Below, piece after piece: positions 1 to 8,076 of a stretch of 64,000 nucleotides of DNA (positions are counted from its first letter, which is position 1; every line of letters starts with the position of its first letter). This stretch comes from Stenotrophobium rhamnosiphilum. Its GTDB lineage: Bacteria; Pseudomonadota; Gammaproteobacteria; Nevskiales; Nevskiaceae. Below the pieces are notes generated by a model. It was given only the letters and a program-made list of their open reading frames with translations, was not told where the DNA came from and searched no databases. The stretch is taken from NCBI RefSeq assembly GCF_003052265.1, contig NZ_QANS01000005.1:124001-188000 (forward strand). The letters run 5' to 3'. The position numbers and the translations under genes were made by a program.

Positions 1-303
1 GATGCTGCTATCGAAAACCTTTGCTACCAAATCCGGCACAGAATCATTGGGGCCCACATCGCTGTGTACATAAGACACGCCTGTAGCGAGACTGCGTGCG
101 AGATGAAGTTTGAAATCTCGATAGCCGTCGCAGCCAGCGGCTCGACAGAAACGCAGAACGGTGGGCTCGCTTACTTCAGCCAGTTCAGCAATCGCGCTAA
201 TCGAGAGACTCAAAACCTGATTGGGTCGCGCAATTACAAGATCAGCGACGCGTTGCTCAGATTTTCTGAGCTGTTCTCGCAGACCTTTTACGCGTGTCAG
301 CAT
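1..303 (-). CDS. hexR: HexR, RpiR-family transcriptional regulator (N-terminal part, runs off the window)
   Basis: The first 101 codons are present; the rest lies beyond the left edge. They encode an RpiR-type helix-turn-helix domain, visible in the stretches SISAIAELAEVSEPTV, LRFCRAAGCDGYRDFKLHLA and SYVHSDVGPNDSV, closely resembling enterobacterial and Shewanella HexR. HexR represses central carbohydrate genes (zwf, edd-eda) and is released by 2-keto-3-deoxy-6-phosphogluconate. The ATG at 303 overlaps the glk stop by one base (TGATG), so it is the last gene of zwf-pgl-glk-hexR. The C-terminal SIS sugar-binding domain cannot be checked here. A matching operator lies at 3482-3496. Confidence 0.9.
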   Translation of the reverse strand, partial: MLTRVKGLREQLRKSEQRVADLVIARPNQVLSLSISAIAELAEVSEPTVLRFCRAAGCDGYRDFKLHLARSLATGVSYVHSDVGPNDSVPDLVAKVFDSSI

Positions 304-1274
304 CAGGGCGCATCCAAGGCAATGGCAGCGCCAATCAACGCAGGGTTATCAGCGTGAATCACATACGCAGGGATCGGAATCAGATATTCCGACATGCGAC
401 CTTTGGCCTCAAAGCGCGCACGAAATTTGGACTGATGGAAATACTCACCGAGCCGCGGCACGATGCCGCCACCGATATACACACCACCGCGCGAGCCAAT
501 GGTTAAAGCGAGACTGCCTGCTGCGTTACCGAGCAAACTGCAAAACAGTGACAGTGCCTCTGCGCAATCAGCGTCTTCGCCAGAAAGACCACGCTGGGTG
601 ACTTCTGCTGGCGTTAACGTCAGCGGTGATCGGCCAGCAAGCTGTGCCACCGCGCGATACAAATTGCACAAGCCCATGCCTGAGAGCACACGCTCTGCCG
701 AAACATGTCCGAACTCGCGTCGAAGGATGGCGATGATTTCCGCTTCGTAATCGTCAGCGGTCGCAACGGTGATGTGCCCGCCTTCGCCTGACAGCGGCAC
801 CCAACGTCCCTCGCCCGCTGACAGCAACGCAGAAACACCCAAGCCAGTGCCAGGTCCGAGCAAAGCGCACGCTCCAAGCTCAACACGCTCACCACCACCG
901 AGCTGACGCAATTCATGCGAAGCCAAATGCGGCAAAGACATTGCAAGCGCAGCAAAGTCGTTGAGCATCAGCAAGCGATCCAGATGCAAATGCTTGCGAG
1001 CTTGCTCAGTTGAAAACGCCCAATGCTGATTGGTCATCTTGATTGCATCGCCAGTCACCGGATTGGCAATCGCAACCGCTGCTTCAGTCACATGCGGCGA
1101 ACCACTGAGCTCTAAGAAGCGCTCAACGGCATCAACAAAATTTGGGAAGTCGCCAGTCGGCAGCGTTTTGCACTCAACTGGCTCACGAGCGCCATCGCGC
1201 AACAAACCAAAGCGCGCGTTGCTGCCGCCAATATCGGCGACCAAACGCAAAGGCTTATGGGCTCCAGTAGACAT
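303..1274 (-). CDS. glk: Glucokinase (Glk family)
   Basis: Phosphorylates glucose to glucose-6-phosphate with ATP in the cytoplasm, feeding Zwf. The N-terminal LVADIGGSNARFGLL is the phosphate-binding motif of the Glk (non-ROK) family, and LLNDFAALAMSLP near residue 105 and LLGPGTGLGVSAL near residue 140 are also typical. The open frame extends upstream to 1337, but the ATG at 1274 gives 323 residues, the usual family size (about 320), and places the ATP motif correctly. The start overlaps the pgl stop by 20 bases, indicating translational coupling. Third gene of the leftward zwf operon. Confidence 0.92.
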   Translation of the reverse strand: MSTGAHKPLRLVADIGGSNARFGLLRDGAREPVECKTLPTGDFPNFVDAVERFLELSGSPHVTEAAVAIANPVTGDAIKMTNQHWAFSTEQARKHLHLDRLLMLNDFAALAMSLPHLASHELRQLGGGERVELGACALLGPGTGLGVSALLSAGEGRWVPLSGEGGHITVATADDYEAEIIAILRREFGHVSAERVLSGMGLCNLYRAVAQLAGRSPLTLTPAEVTQRGLSGEDADCAEALSLFCSLLGNAAGSLALTIGSRGGVYIGGGIVPRLGEYFHQSKFRARFEAKGRMSEYLIPIPAYVIHADNPALIGAAIALDAP

Positions 1275-1953
1275 GCACAGGTACCTGTTTCTGATGAAGG
1301 ATGAAGCTAATCGGCATCCCAACCGTCGGGCCAGCACTCAAGGCGCGACGATAGACGTTTAGCTTACTGTCTCCACGAATAAGTATGTCGATCTGGCGAC
1401 TTTGCAAAAGCGCTGGCAGCGTCAGACTGATTCTGCGATGCGGCGCAGTCACTGGATCGAGAATCATGCAGCTGCGGCCAGAATTTAAATCCAGCGCTTG
1501 CGCTAACTGCGGCGCCTGCGGAAATAGCGATGCTGTATGTCCGTCATCGCCCATGCCTAGAACGACTACATCAAGTGGCGTCGATAGCTTCTTCAATGCT
1601 GCTTCGGCTTGGCGCTCGCCGTCTGGCACTGGCGTTAAAGAAGCGTCAGACAAACCACTCAGCACGGCTGTTGCAGCTGCGCCTTGCAGCAAATGCCGAC
1701 GAATCATGGCCTCGTTGTTATCTGCATGGTTGGCATCGACCCAACGATCATCTGTCGGCAGAACACTAACGGCAGACCAATCGAGTTCATGCGCGCTTAA
1801 AGCGTTGAGAAAATCAGCAGGCGTACGTCCGCCAGAAACCACCAAGCTCGCCTTGGATCTGGCAGCTAAGGCTTCACGCAATTTGGCAGCCGTGGCAGCA
1901 GCCAATGCTGATGCCAGCTCTTGATCAGAAGTAAAAAAGTGTTCAGACAACAA
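1255..1953 (-). CDS. pgl: 6-phosphogluconolactonase (DevB/SOL type)
   Basis: Hydrolyses 6-phosphogluconolactone to 6-phosphogluconate, the step between Zwf and Edd. Family motifs are VVSGGRTPADFLNAL, VLPTDDRWV with the following NNEAMIRRHL, and LGMGDDGHTASLFP. The open frame begins at 2112 inside zwf, but that extension is zwf shadow. The likely start is TTG at 1953 (a second TTG follows at 1950), preceded by AGAGGAAAG at good spacing, giving 232 residues, the normal length. The start lies two bases beyond the zwf stop (1955), so translation is probably coupled. Confidence 0.9.
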   Translation of the reverse strand: MLSEHFFTSDQELASALAAATAAKLREALAARSKASLVVSGGRTPADFLNALSAHELDWSAVSVLPTDDRWVDANHADNNEAMIRRHLLQGAAATAVLSGLSDASLTPVPDGERQAEAALKKLSTPLDVVVLGMGDDGHTASLFPQAPQLAQALDLNSGRSCMILDPVTAPHRRISLTLPALLQSRQIDILIRGDSKLNVYRRALSAGPTVGMPISFILHQKQVPVHVYWSP

Positions 1954-1954
1954 A

Positions 1955-3418
1955 CTAACTTTCCTCTGGCCAAGACGACCCTTCACGCGCGAGCAAGGCA
2001 CTGGCAGCGGCTGGGCCCCAGCTACCCGCGGTGTATGACTTCGGCTTTTCGTCGCTGCTATTCCAAGCATCGAGAATAGGCTCGACCCAGCGCCAAGCGG
2101 CGTCAAGTTCATCGCGACGCATAAACAAGGTGAGCTTGCCGCGAATGACGTCCATCAACAGACGCTCATAAGCATCCATTGGTCGCTGTTTGAACTGCTC
2201 AGAGAAATCGAGATTCAAACTCACAGGCTTGAGTTGCATCTCATTGCCCGGTTCCTTGGCCATCAGATACAGCTTCAGCTCTTCTTCAGGCTGCAGCTGA
2301 ATGATCAGTCGATTGCCTTGAATGCCGCCTTTGGGTGGCGGAAAGATTGAATGCGGAACGTTGCGGAAATTGATCACAATCTCAGCGACGCGATCTTGCA
2401 GGCGCTTACCAGTGCGCAAATAGAACGGCACGCCGGACCAACGCCAGTTATTGATTTCCGCCTTGAGCGCAACAAATGTTTCAGTGTTGCTGCTGCTGGA
2501 AATACCTTCTTCCTGCACGTAGCTAATAACCGGCTGACCATCAATCGCACCTGCGCGGTACTGACCACGCACGGTCGAACCGCGAACCGTCTCTGCCGTC
2601 ATTGGCACCAGACCGCGCAGCACTTTTAGCTTCTCGTCACGCACCGCATCAGGGTCAATACTCGATGGCGGTTCCATTGCAATGATGCATAGCAGTTGCA
2701 GCAAATGGTTTTGAACCATATCGCGCATTGCGCCAGCCCGGTCATAGAAATCACCGCGCTTTTCTACGCCGACACGCTCTGCGATGGTGATTTGAACATC
2801 ACGCACCCAGGAGCGACTCCATAGCGGTTCGAACAAGGCATTGCCGAAACGCAGCGCCATCAGATTCTGCACAGGTTCTTTGCCTAGGTAATGATCGATT
2901 CGATAAATCTGCGATTCATCGAAAACACTACCAACGCGTGCATTGATCTCTTGAGCAGAGGCCAGATCGCGACCCAGCGGTTTTTCAAGAACTACGCGAG
3001 AGTTGCTGTGGATTAAATTCGCGACTGAAAGATTTTCACAAATTGACGTGAATAGATCAGGGGCAGTCGAGAGATAAAAAACTCGGACTTTTGCAGCGGA
3101 GTCTTTAAGAAAATCTGCGAGCGCGGAAAAGTCGGAGGCGATTCCAGCATCAACACGCAGATATTCGAGGCGTTTGGCGAAGACGTTGAATAAGGTCTCG
3201 CTGAACAGGCCTTTTTCAATATTGAGAATGCAATGCTCTTTGACCTGAGCAACAAATTGCTCGCGCGTCTGCTCTTGTCGAGCAACGCCAATGATGCGGC
3301 CGTGTGCTGGAAGGTCTCCAGCAACATGTCGGGAATACAGTGCGGGAAGTAGCTTGCGAAGCGCCAGATCGCCGCTGCCACCGAACAACACCAAGTCAAA
3401 CGATTCCACCTGCTGCAC
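1955..3418 (-). CDS. zwf: Glucose-6-phosphate 1-dehydrogenase
   Basis: Oxidises glucose-6-phosphate to 6-phosphogluconolactone with NAD(P)+. The dinucleotide-binding [15 protein letters not shown] is at the N-terminus and the active-site signature [14 protein letters not shown] is near residue 173, with [12 protein letters not shown] further on. The open frame reaches a TTG at 3433, but AAGGAG stands five bases before the GTG at 3418, so I prefer that start (487 residues, family-typical). First gene of the leftward operon zwf-pgl-glk-hexR, divergent from edd-eda. A HexR operator lies about 64 bp upstream of this start. Confidence 0.93.
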   Translation of the reverse strand: MQQVESFDLVLFGGSGDLALRKLLPALYSRHVAGDLPAHGRIIGVARQEQTREQFVAQVKEHCILNIEKGLFSETLFNVFAKRLEYLRVDAGIASDFSALADFLKDSAAKVRVFYLSTAPDLFTSICENLSVANLIHSNSRVVLEKPLGRDLASAQEINARVGSVFDESQIYRIDHYLGKEPVQNLMALRFGNALFEPLWSRSWVRDVQITIAERVGVEKRGDFYDRAGAMRDMVQNHLLQLLCIIAMEPPSSIDPDAVRDEKLKVLRGLVPMTAETVRGSTVRGQYRAGAIDGQPVISYVQEEGISSSSNTETFVALKAEINNWRWSGVPFYLRTGKRLQDRVAEIVINFRNVPHSIFPPPKGGIQGNRLIIQLQPEEELKLYLMAKEPGNEMQLKPVSLNLDFSEQFKQRPMDAYERLLMDVIRGKLTLFMRRDELDAAWRWVEPILDAWNSSDEKPKSYTAGSWGPAAASALLAREGSSWPEES

Positions 3419-3481
3419 GGCTGCTCCTTGCAATGAATTTCATCAACGTGCGAACCCAAAACAGGCTCACCGTTAAATTTA

Positions 3482-3496
3482 TGTAGTTAATTTACA
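3482..3496. promoter_or_regulatory. HexR operator
   Basis: The sequence TGTAGTTAATTTACA matches the HexR consensus TGTARTTDRATTACA of gammaproteobacteria at nearly every position and forms an inverted repeat (TGTA...TACA). It lies just upstream of zwf in the zwf/edd intergenic region, while hexR itself is the last gene of the zwf operon. Assignment is by consensus match only. Confidence 0.8.
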
Positions 3497-3565
3497 CAAA
3501 AGCCATCTAGCGATAACAGTGTGACGTAAGCGCCCTAGGACAGGCAACAACGCCTCACAGCACCC

Positions 3566-3581
3566 ATATATTGGGATAAAT
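3566..3581. promoter_or_regulatory. Possible third copy of the ATATnATnGGGAT element
   Basis: The sequence ATATATTGGGATAAAT in the zwf/edd intergenic region shares its first eleven bases (ATATATTGGGA) with the second half of the double element upstream of tonB (18594-18609). It resembles the element in front of iclR (7885-7920). It is also part of the imperfect palindrome CCCATATATTGGG. This is a suggestive single copy only, in AT-rich sequence. Confidence 0.3.
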
Positions 3582-3615
3582 CGATAATTTTCACAACATT
3601 TTGGGCGCTCCTCCC

Positions 3616-3648
3616 TTGGGACGTCCAATTTTATGTTGCTATACTACA
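3616..3648 (+). promoter_or_regulatory. edd promoter with overlapping weak HexR-like site
   Basis: A -35-like TTGGGA (3616-3621) and a -10 TATACT (3640-3645) are separated by 18 bp, about 70 bp before edd. Lying over the -10 is TGTTGCTATACTACA (3634-3648), whose ends TGT...TACA and ten of fifteen positions match the HexR consensus. This is a plausible second, weaker HexR operator that would occlude the promoter. Both calls are by eye. Confidence 0.5.
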
Positions 3649-3717
3649 TAAATATGACGGGTCGTCCGTCCGCCCAAATTACCGATCGTTAGCGTCATCA
3701 ACGAGGCCCGCACCCAG

Positions 3718-5610
3718 ATGGAACTCGATAAAACTCTCAGTGAAGTCACCGATAGAATCTGCAATCGCAGCCGCGCAAGCCGTGCCAGCTATCTGAAGCG
3801 GATTGAAGTCGTTGCCACGCAGCACCCCAGAAGAAGCAAACTGGGCTGTACTAATCTGGCGCACGCCTTTGCAGCTTCGGCACCCGATGACAAGAAAGCA
3901 CTACGCGCTTTCAACTTCGCCAATATCGCCATCGTCTCCGCCTACAACGATATGTTGTCGGCACATCAGCCTTTTGCACGTTACCCAGACCTGATCAAAA
4001 CCGCCGCCCGCAAAGCCGGCGCAGTGGCACAGTTCGCTGGCGGCGTTCCCGCGATGTGCGACGGCATCACGCAGGGCGAGCCCGGAATGGAGCTGTCTCT
4101 GTTCTCGCGCGACGTCATTGCGATGTCCACCGCAGTCGCACTGTCACACAACACCTTTGATGCGGCTTTGTACTTGGGCGTGTGCGACAAGATTGTTCCG
4201 GGCCTGCTCATCGGTGCGCTTCAGTTTGGCCACCTGCCCGCGATCTTCGTACCCGCAGGTCCAATGACTACTGGCATGAGCAATGCCGAGAAATCGCGCG
4301 TACGCCAACTGTTCGCACGCGGAGAACTCAGCCGCGAAGAATTGCTGGAGGCCGAATCCAAGTCCTATCACGGCCCGGGCACCTGCACTTTCTACGGCAC
4401 CGCCAACAGCAATCAGATGCTGATGGAAGTCATGGGCCTGCACCTGCCCGGCGCTGCGTTCATCAACCCCAATACACCGTTGCGCGATGCACTCACGGTC
4501 GCCGCAACAGAGCGCGCCGTTCGCATTACCGCCTTGCATGAGGAGTACACACCGATTGCACAGGTGATTGATGAGCGCGCCATTGTTAACGGCATTGTCG
4601 GCCTGTTGGCCACCGGCGGCTCAACTAATCACACGATCCATCTTGTAGCGATTGCTCGCGCAGCGGGCATCCTGATTAACTGGGACGATTTCAACGATCT
4701 CTCTGCCGTCATTCCCTTGCTGGCCAAGGTTTATCCGAATGGCAGCGCCGACGTAAATCAGTTCCACGCCGCTGGTGGCGTCGGCTTCTTGATTCGCGAA
4801 CTGCTTAGCCGCGGCCTGCTGCATGAGAACGTGATGACTGTCGCTGGGCGCGGACTCTCGCGTTACACCGAAGCGCCTCAGCTCGACAACGAAAAATTGT
4901 CTTGGCAGCCAACCCCCATCAATAGCCTTGATGAATCTGTGCTTGCACCAGCAAGCAAACCTTTCCAAGCCGATGGCGGTTTGCGTTTGCTCCGCGGAAA
5001 TTTAGGCCGCGCCGTTATTAAATCTTCTGCTGTTGCGGCCAAGCACCGCCGCGTTCACGCGCCTGCGCTGGTGTTCAATAGTCAGGAAGAAGTGATTGCC
5101 GCTTATGAGGCCAGACAGCTGCAACGCGACTTCATCGCGGTCGTACGCTTTCAAGGCCCACGCGCAAACGGCATGCCTGAGTTACACAAGCTCACACCGC
5201 TACTGGGCGTTCTTCAAGACGACGGCTTTCATGTCGCGCTCGTCACCGATGGCAGAATGTCTGGCGCATCTGGAAAAGTCCCCGCCGCAATTCACGTCAG
5301 CCCAGAATGTTTGGCTGGTGGCCCGCTAGGCAAAGTACAAAACGGCGATATGGTGCTGCTCGATGCCGAGCACGGCATTCTGGAAGTCGAAGTGGCTGGC
5401 GACGTCCTAGCTTCACGATCCGCCGATGTCGTTGATCTCAGCGCCAATGAATTTGGCATGGGCCGCGAACTCTTCAGCATGTTCCGCTCACAAGTCTCAA
5501 GTGCAGAGCAAGGCGCAATTACTTTTGGCCATACTGCTGAAACCAACACGCCCGCACCTCAACGTCCATCAGAACACTTCACCGTACTGTCAGCTGAGGC
5601 TGAAGCATGA
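3718..5610 (+). CDS. edd: Phosphogluconate dehydratase
   Basis: Dehydrates 6-phosphogluconate to 2-keto-3-deoxy-6-phosphogluconate (KDPG), the committing step of the Entner-Doudoroff pathway. It belongs to the IlvD/Edd [4Fe-4S] dehydratase family. Landmarks are [20 protein letters not shown] (Cys114), [10 protein letters not shown] (Cys156), [14 protein letters not shown] (Cys223), [13 protein letters not shown] and [14 protein letters not shown] near the C-terminus. At 630 residues it is slightly longer than E. coli Edd (603), mainly through a C-terminal tail. The ATG at 3718 has only a distant GAGG before it. Overlaps eda by four bases. Confidence 0.95.
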   Translation: MELDKTLSEVTDRICNRSRASRASYLKRIEVVATQHPRRSKLGCTNLAHAFAASAPDDKKALRAFNFANIAIVSAYNDMLSAHQPFARYPDLIKTAARKAGAVAQFAGGVPAMCDGITQGEPGMELSLFSRDVIAMSTAVALSHNTFDAALYLGVCDKIVPGLLIGALQFGHLPAIFVPAGPMTTGMSNAEKSRVRQLFARGELSREELLEAESKSYHGPGTCTFYGTANSNQMLMEVMGLHLPGAAFINPNTPLRDALTVAATERAVRITALHEEYTPIAQVIDERAIVNGIVGLLATGGSTNHTIHLVAIARAAGILINWDDFNDLSAVIPLLAKVYPNGSADVNQFHAAGGVGFLIRELLSRGLLHENVMTVAGRGLSRYTEAPQLDNEKLSWQPTPINSLDESVLAPASKPFQADGGLRLLRGNLGRAVIKSSAVAAKHRRVHAPALVFNSQEEVIAAYEARQLQRDFIAVVRFQGPRANGMPELHKLTPLLGVLQDDGFHVALVTDGRMSGASGKVPAAIHVSPECLAGGPLGKVQNGDMVLLDAEHGILEVEVAGDVLASRSADVVDLSANEFGMGRELFSMFRSQVSSAEQGAITFGHTAETNTPAPQRPSEHFTVLSAEAEA

Positions 5611-6236
5611 ATACCACTGAGCTTATGAAACTCTCTCCAGTCATTCCGGTGATTGTGATTGATGATGAATCCCATGCCGTGCCAATGGCGCGTGCCTTGG
5701 TCGCTGGTGGAATTCGCGTTCTAGAAGTGACGCTCAGAACACCAAGTGCACTTGCTGCGATTCGCAATATTTCTCGTGAAGTGCCCGACGCGATTGTTGG
5801 CGCAGGTACGGTTCTCAACCCTGAGCATTTGCTTGCAGCTGCGGATGCTGGCGCGCAGTTCGCTGTGAGTCCCGGTCTGACTCAAGCCTTGGCAGCCGCA
5901 GCCAAATCCTCTGGCTTGGCACTGTTGCCAGGCGCCGTAACGCCGTCTGAAATCATGCTGGCGATGGAGCTTGGATTTAACAATCTGAAGTTCTTTCCCG
6001 CTCAACAATCCGGCGGCGTTGCCATGTTGAAGGCGCTGCATGGCCCTTTCGGCTCCACAAAGTTTTGCCCTACAGGTGGCATTTCTCTGGAGACAGCTGC
6101 GGAGTATTTGGCGCTAGAGAATGTCGCCTGCATCGGCGGCTCATGGCTAACGCCAAAAGCTTTGATGCAGAAGCAGGACTGGGCAGGAATACAGCAACTC
6201 GCAGAACAGGCAGTGACGCTACTCAGAAAAAAGTAG
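5607..6236 (+). CDS. eda: KDPG aldolase
   Basis: Cleaves 2-keto-3-deoxy-6-phosphogluconate to pyruvate and glyceraldehyde-3-phosphate. Class I aldolase: the Schiff-base lysine is Lys128 in NNLKFFPA, and the catalytic glutamate is in VLEVTLRT (Glu40). Other landmarks are [10 protein letters not shown] and FCPTGGIS. The length of 209 residues is normal. The ATG overlaps the edd stop (ATGA), so translation is coupled. The 3' end, including the stop, lies inside an 11-bp hairpin. Eda orthologues sometimes act on other keto acids, but the edd partnership makes the ED role firm. Confidence 0.95.
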   Translation: MNTTELMKLSPVIPVIVIDDESHAVPMARALVAGGIRVLEVTLRTPSALAAIRNISREVPDAIVGAGTVLNPEHLLAAADAGAQFAVSPGLTQALAAAAKSSGLALLPGAVTPSEIMLAMELGFNNLKFFPAQQSGGVAMLKALHGPFGSTKFCPTGGISLETAAEYLALENVACIGGSWLTPKALMQKQDWAGIQQLAEQAVTLLRKK

Positions 6237-6259
6237 CGTCACGCAGTAGCTGTTACTGC
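6213..6259. terminator. Double hairpin between the converging eda and rhamnose dehydrogenase genes
   Basis: A perfect 11-bp stem (6213-6223 with 6232-6242, loop CAGAAAAA) is followed directly by a second stem GCAGTA/TACTGC (6243-6259). The first covers the eda stop; the second covers the stop of the converging gene (6253). There is no long U tract after either hairpin on the plus strand. On the minus strand a run of six T (6227-6232) lies in the first loop. Probably a bidirectional terminator of convergent genes. Confidence 0.55.
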
Positions 6260-7014
6260 AAATTCACAAACATGCCGCCGTCAACGAGCAACGAAGACCC
6301 TGTGACGTAGCGCGCCAAATCTGAAGCCAGAAATACAACGCAGCCTGCGACATCATCGGGCTCGCCCAATCGGCCTAGTGGAATACGGCCTTCCATGTAT
6401 TTTTTCTTGGCGGGATCCGCCAAGTCTTCCTTGTTGATGTCAGTCGCGATCGTACCTGGCAAGACTGAATTACAACGAATGCCATAACGTCCAAGCGCAA
6501 TTGCGCAGGACTGCATCAGCGAGTGCACGCCTGCTTTGGTTGGCGTGTAATGCGTCTGCATTTCGCCGCCGACCAATGCGCTAATCGAACTGATCGCAAC
6601 AATCGCGCCGCCCGATCCCTGTTGCTGCATGCGCTTGGCAGCGGCTTGAACCATGTAATAAGCACCATGCAGATTCACACGCATCGTGCGTTCAAGAATC
6701 TCTGCGGGCATATCAAGGAAAGCATGAAACGGACAAATGCCTGCATTGCTTACAAAGACATCAATCTTTCCGAAAGCTTTTACCGCAGCTTCGACAAAAG
6801 CCGGTGCGGATGCTGCATCAGCAACATCGCCTTTCACCGCAATCGCGCGCTTACCTAAAGCTTCAATCTCAGCAACCACAGCAGCCGCGGCTTCTGGCTC
6901 ATTCAGATAATTGATTGCGACATCTGCGCCCTGTTTTGCACAGGCAATCGCGGTCGCGCGACCGATACCGTGTGCCGCACCTGTGATCAAAACCGTTTTA
7001 CCTTGCAGCAGCAT
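6253..7014 (-). CDS. L-rhamnose 1-dehydrogenase (SDR family, LRA1-like)
   Basis: Short-chain dehydrogenase of 253 residues predicted to oxidise L-rhamnose to L-rhamnono-lactone, the first non-phosphorylative step. The cofactor loop TGAAHGIG is at residues 11-18, and the catalytic Ser...Tyr-x-x-x-Lys occurs in SSISALVGG and THYTPTKAG. The segments NAGICPFHAFLDMP, CNSVLPGTIATDINKEDL and YVTGSSLLVDGGMFVNLQ are nearly as in the characterised Sphingomonas L-rhamnose 1-dehydrogenase (LRA1). GGGGAG precedes the ATG at 7014. It lies downstream of iclR on the same strand, opposite to the rest of the pathway. A related sugar specificity cannot be excluded. Confidence 0.85.
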   Translation of the reverse strand: MLLQGKTVLITGAAHGIGRATAIACAKQGADVAINYLNEPEAAAAVVAEIEALGKRAIAVKGDVADAASAPAFVEAAVKAFGKIDVFVSNAGICPFHAFLDMPAEILERTMRVNLHGAYYMVQAAAKRMQQQGSGGAIVAISSISALVGGEMQTHYTPTKAGVHSLMQSCAIALGRYGIRCNSVLPGTIATDINKEDLADPAKKKYMEGRIPLGRLGEPDDVAGCVVFLASDLARYVTGSSLLVDGGMFVNLQ

Positions 7015-7041
7015 TGACCGTCTCCCCCATATTTTTAGAGT

Positions 7042-7080
7042 CGATTTTTATAATTGATTTTTATAATTGATTTTTTACAG
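7042..7080. repeat. Three tandem 13-bp AT-rich units
   Basis: The units CGATTTTTATAAT, TGATTTTTATAAT and TGATTTTTTACAG follow head to tail between the iclR stop and the rhamnose dehydrogenase start. Read on the minus strand they give repeated ATTATAAAAATC, so each could supply a -10-like TATAAA. They may form a promoter for the dehydrogenase or a phased AT-rich leader. The repeat itself is certain, its role is not. Confidence 0.6.
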
Positions 7081-7081
7081 A

Positions 7082-7867
7082 TTACTGCGGCTCGCTCCAG
7101 CCGAGTTCACGGCTGATCGCTGCAGTTGTTTTCTTCACTTCAACAACCAGCTCTGCCATGCGCGCATCACTCATATATTGAGCAGCGCTGGAGAGACTGA
7201 TTGCAGCAATGATGTTGCCGCCCGCTTCGCGAATCGGCGCAGCGACACAGCGAATCTGATCTTCGTTCTCTTCAAGATCGAAGGCGTAGCCCTGCCGCGC
7301 ATAAGTGCGCATGCGTTTTACCCATGTCTTGAAGAAACTTTCCGACGCATTCTTGCCGGTTTCAGAGAGATACAAGTCATGCCAGCTAGCTTCGTCTTCA
7401 TCGAGAATCAGCGCCTTGCCCAATCCCGTTGAGGTCACAGGCTGACGTTCGCCAACACGCGAACTAATCTCTACGCGACGACGCCCTGGAATCTTGTCCA
7501 AGTAAAGCGCACGGCGTCCTTCAAGCGAACCCAAATGCACGGTGTCTTCAGAAGCCAGCGCAAGCGCTTCTAGATGCGGCGCAGCAATGCGGATGATGTT
7601 CATCTGCTGACGCGCGCCATAGCCGAGCTCTAAAAGTTTTGGCCCCAGGCTATAGCCTTCGCGGGGAACGAAAGCGAGATAGCGACGCTCGACCAACACT
7701 GAAGCAAGTCGATGTGCCGTGCTGCGCGTGAGTTCGAGTTTCTCTGCAAGCTCAGCAAGCCCAATGACACCTGCTGCCGCAGCTTCGAGTACATCGAGGC
7801 CACGTAATAGTGTTTGGCTGCCAGAAGGAGCGGCGGAATCTGCGGTAGTAATTTTGCGTTTGGCCAT
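7082..7867 (-). CDS. IclR-family transcriptional regulator, probable rhamnose pathway regulator
   Basis: A 261-residue protein with an N-terminal winged helix (LLRGLDVLEAAAAG, GLAELAEKLELTRSTAHRLA) and the C-terminal IclR effector domain (YSLGPKLLELG, RRRVEISSRVGERQPVTSTGLGKAL in two parts, RCVAAPIREAGGNIIAAISLS). The frame runs up to 8008, but the ATG at 7867 begins MAKRKITT and places the HTH normally. It is divergent from the rhamnonate dehydratase operon and upstream of the rhamnose dehydrogenase on its own strand. That layout, with the direct-repeat operator at 7885-7920, points to a local pathway regulator. The effector is unknown; sugar acids are common in this family. Confidence 0.85.
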   Translation of the reverse strand: MAKRKITTADSAAPSGSQTLLRGLDVLEAAAAGVIGLAELAEKLELTRSTAHRLASVLVERRYLAFVPREGYSLGPKLLELGYGARQQMNIIRIAAPHLEALALASEDTVHLGSLEGRRALYLDKIPGRRRVEISSRVGERQPVTSTGLGKALILDEDEASWHDLYLSETGKNASESFFKTWVKRMRTYARQGYAFDLEENEDQIRCVAAPIREAGGNIIAAISLSSAAQYMSDARMAELVVEVKKTTAAISRELGWSEPQ

Positions 7868-7884
7868 ATTCTTAGGTTGACTGT

Positions 7885-7920
7885 TTATATCCCATATATT
7901 AATATTATATCCCATAATAT
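7885..7920. promoter_or_regulatory. Double operator-like element between iclR and the rhamnonate dehydratase operon
   Basis: Two direct copies, TTATATCCCATATATT (7885-7900) and TTATATCCCATAATAT (7905-7920), have their CCC cores exactly 20 bp apart. The second is the core of a perfect inverted repeat ATATTAT-ATCCC-ATAATAT (7902-7920). The same 16-mer occurs in opposite orientation upstream of tonB (18574-18589), again with a partner 20 bp away. It sits 18 bp upstream of the iclR start, suited to autoregulation. The binding protein is inferred to be the IclR regulator. Confidence 0.6.
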
Positions 7921-7967
7921 GAAATATACAAGCAGCAATGATTGCTTGAGCCGAGGGGAGAGACGAG

Positions 7968-8030
7968 ATGAATGATCCGATCAGGATGTCAGCAAAGCGA
8001 TGCCCCATCGCGGCAACGTATTTAGTTTAA
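7968..8030 (+). CDS. Possible 20-residue leader peptide upstream of rhmD
   Basis: An ATG at 7968 follows a strong GAGGGGAG ribosome site at good spacing and opens a 20-codon frame reading [20 protein letters not shown], ending at TAA 8030. The rhmD start at 8077, by contrast, has no obvious Shine-Dalgarno. It could be a leader peptide that couples or regulates rhmD translation, or the remnant of a lost gene start. No known homologue is recognised; it may be chance. Confidence 0.3.
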   Translation: MNDPIRMSAKRCPIAATYLV

Positions 8031-8076
8031 ACACGACTACGCTCACACCACTCTGCTTACCAACCAGACTATAGAC

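Noticed and set aside
7042..7080. Tandem repeats as a CRISPR array
   Set aside because: The units are only 13 bp, have no spacers and are AT-rich; there are no cas genes.
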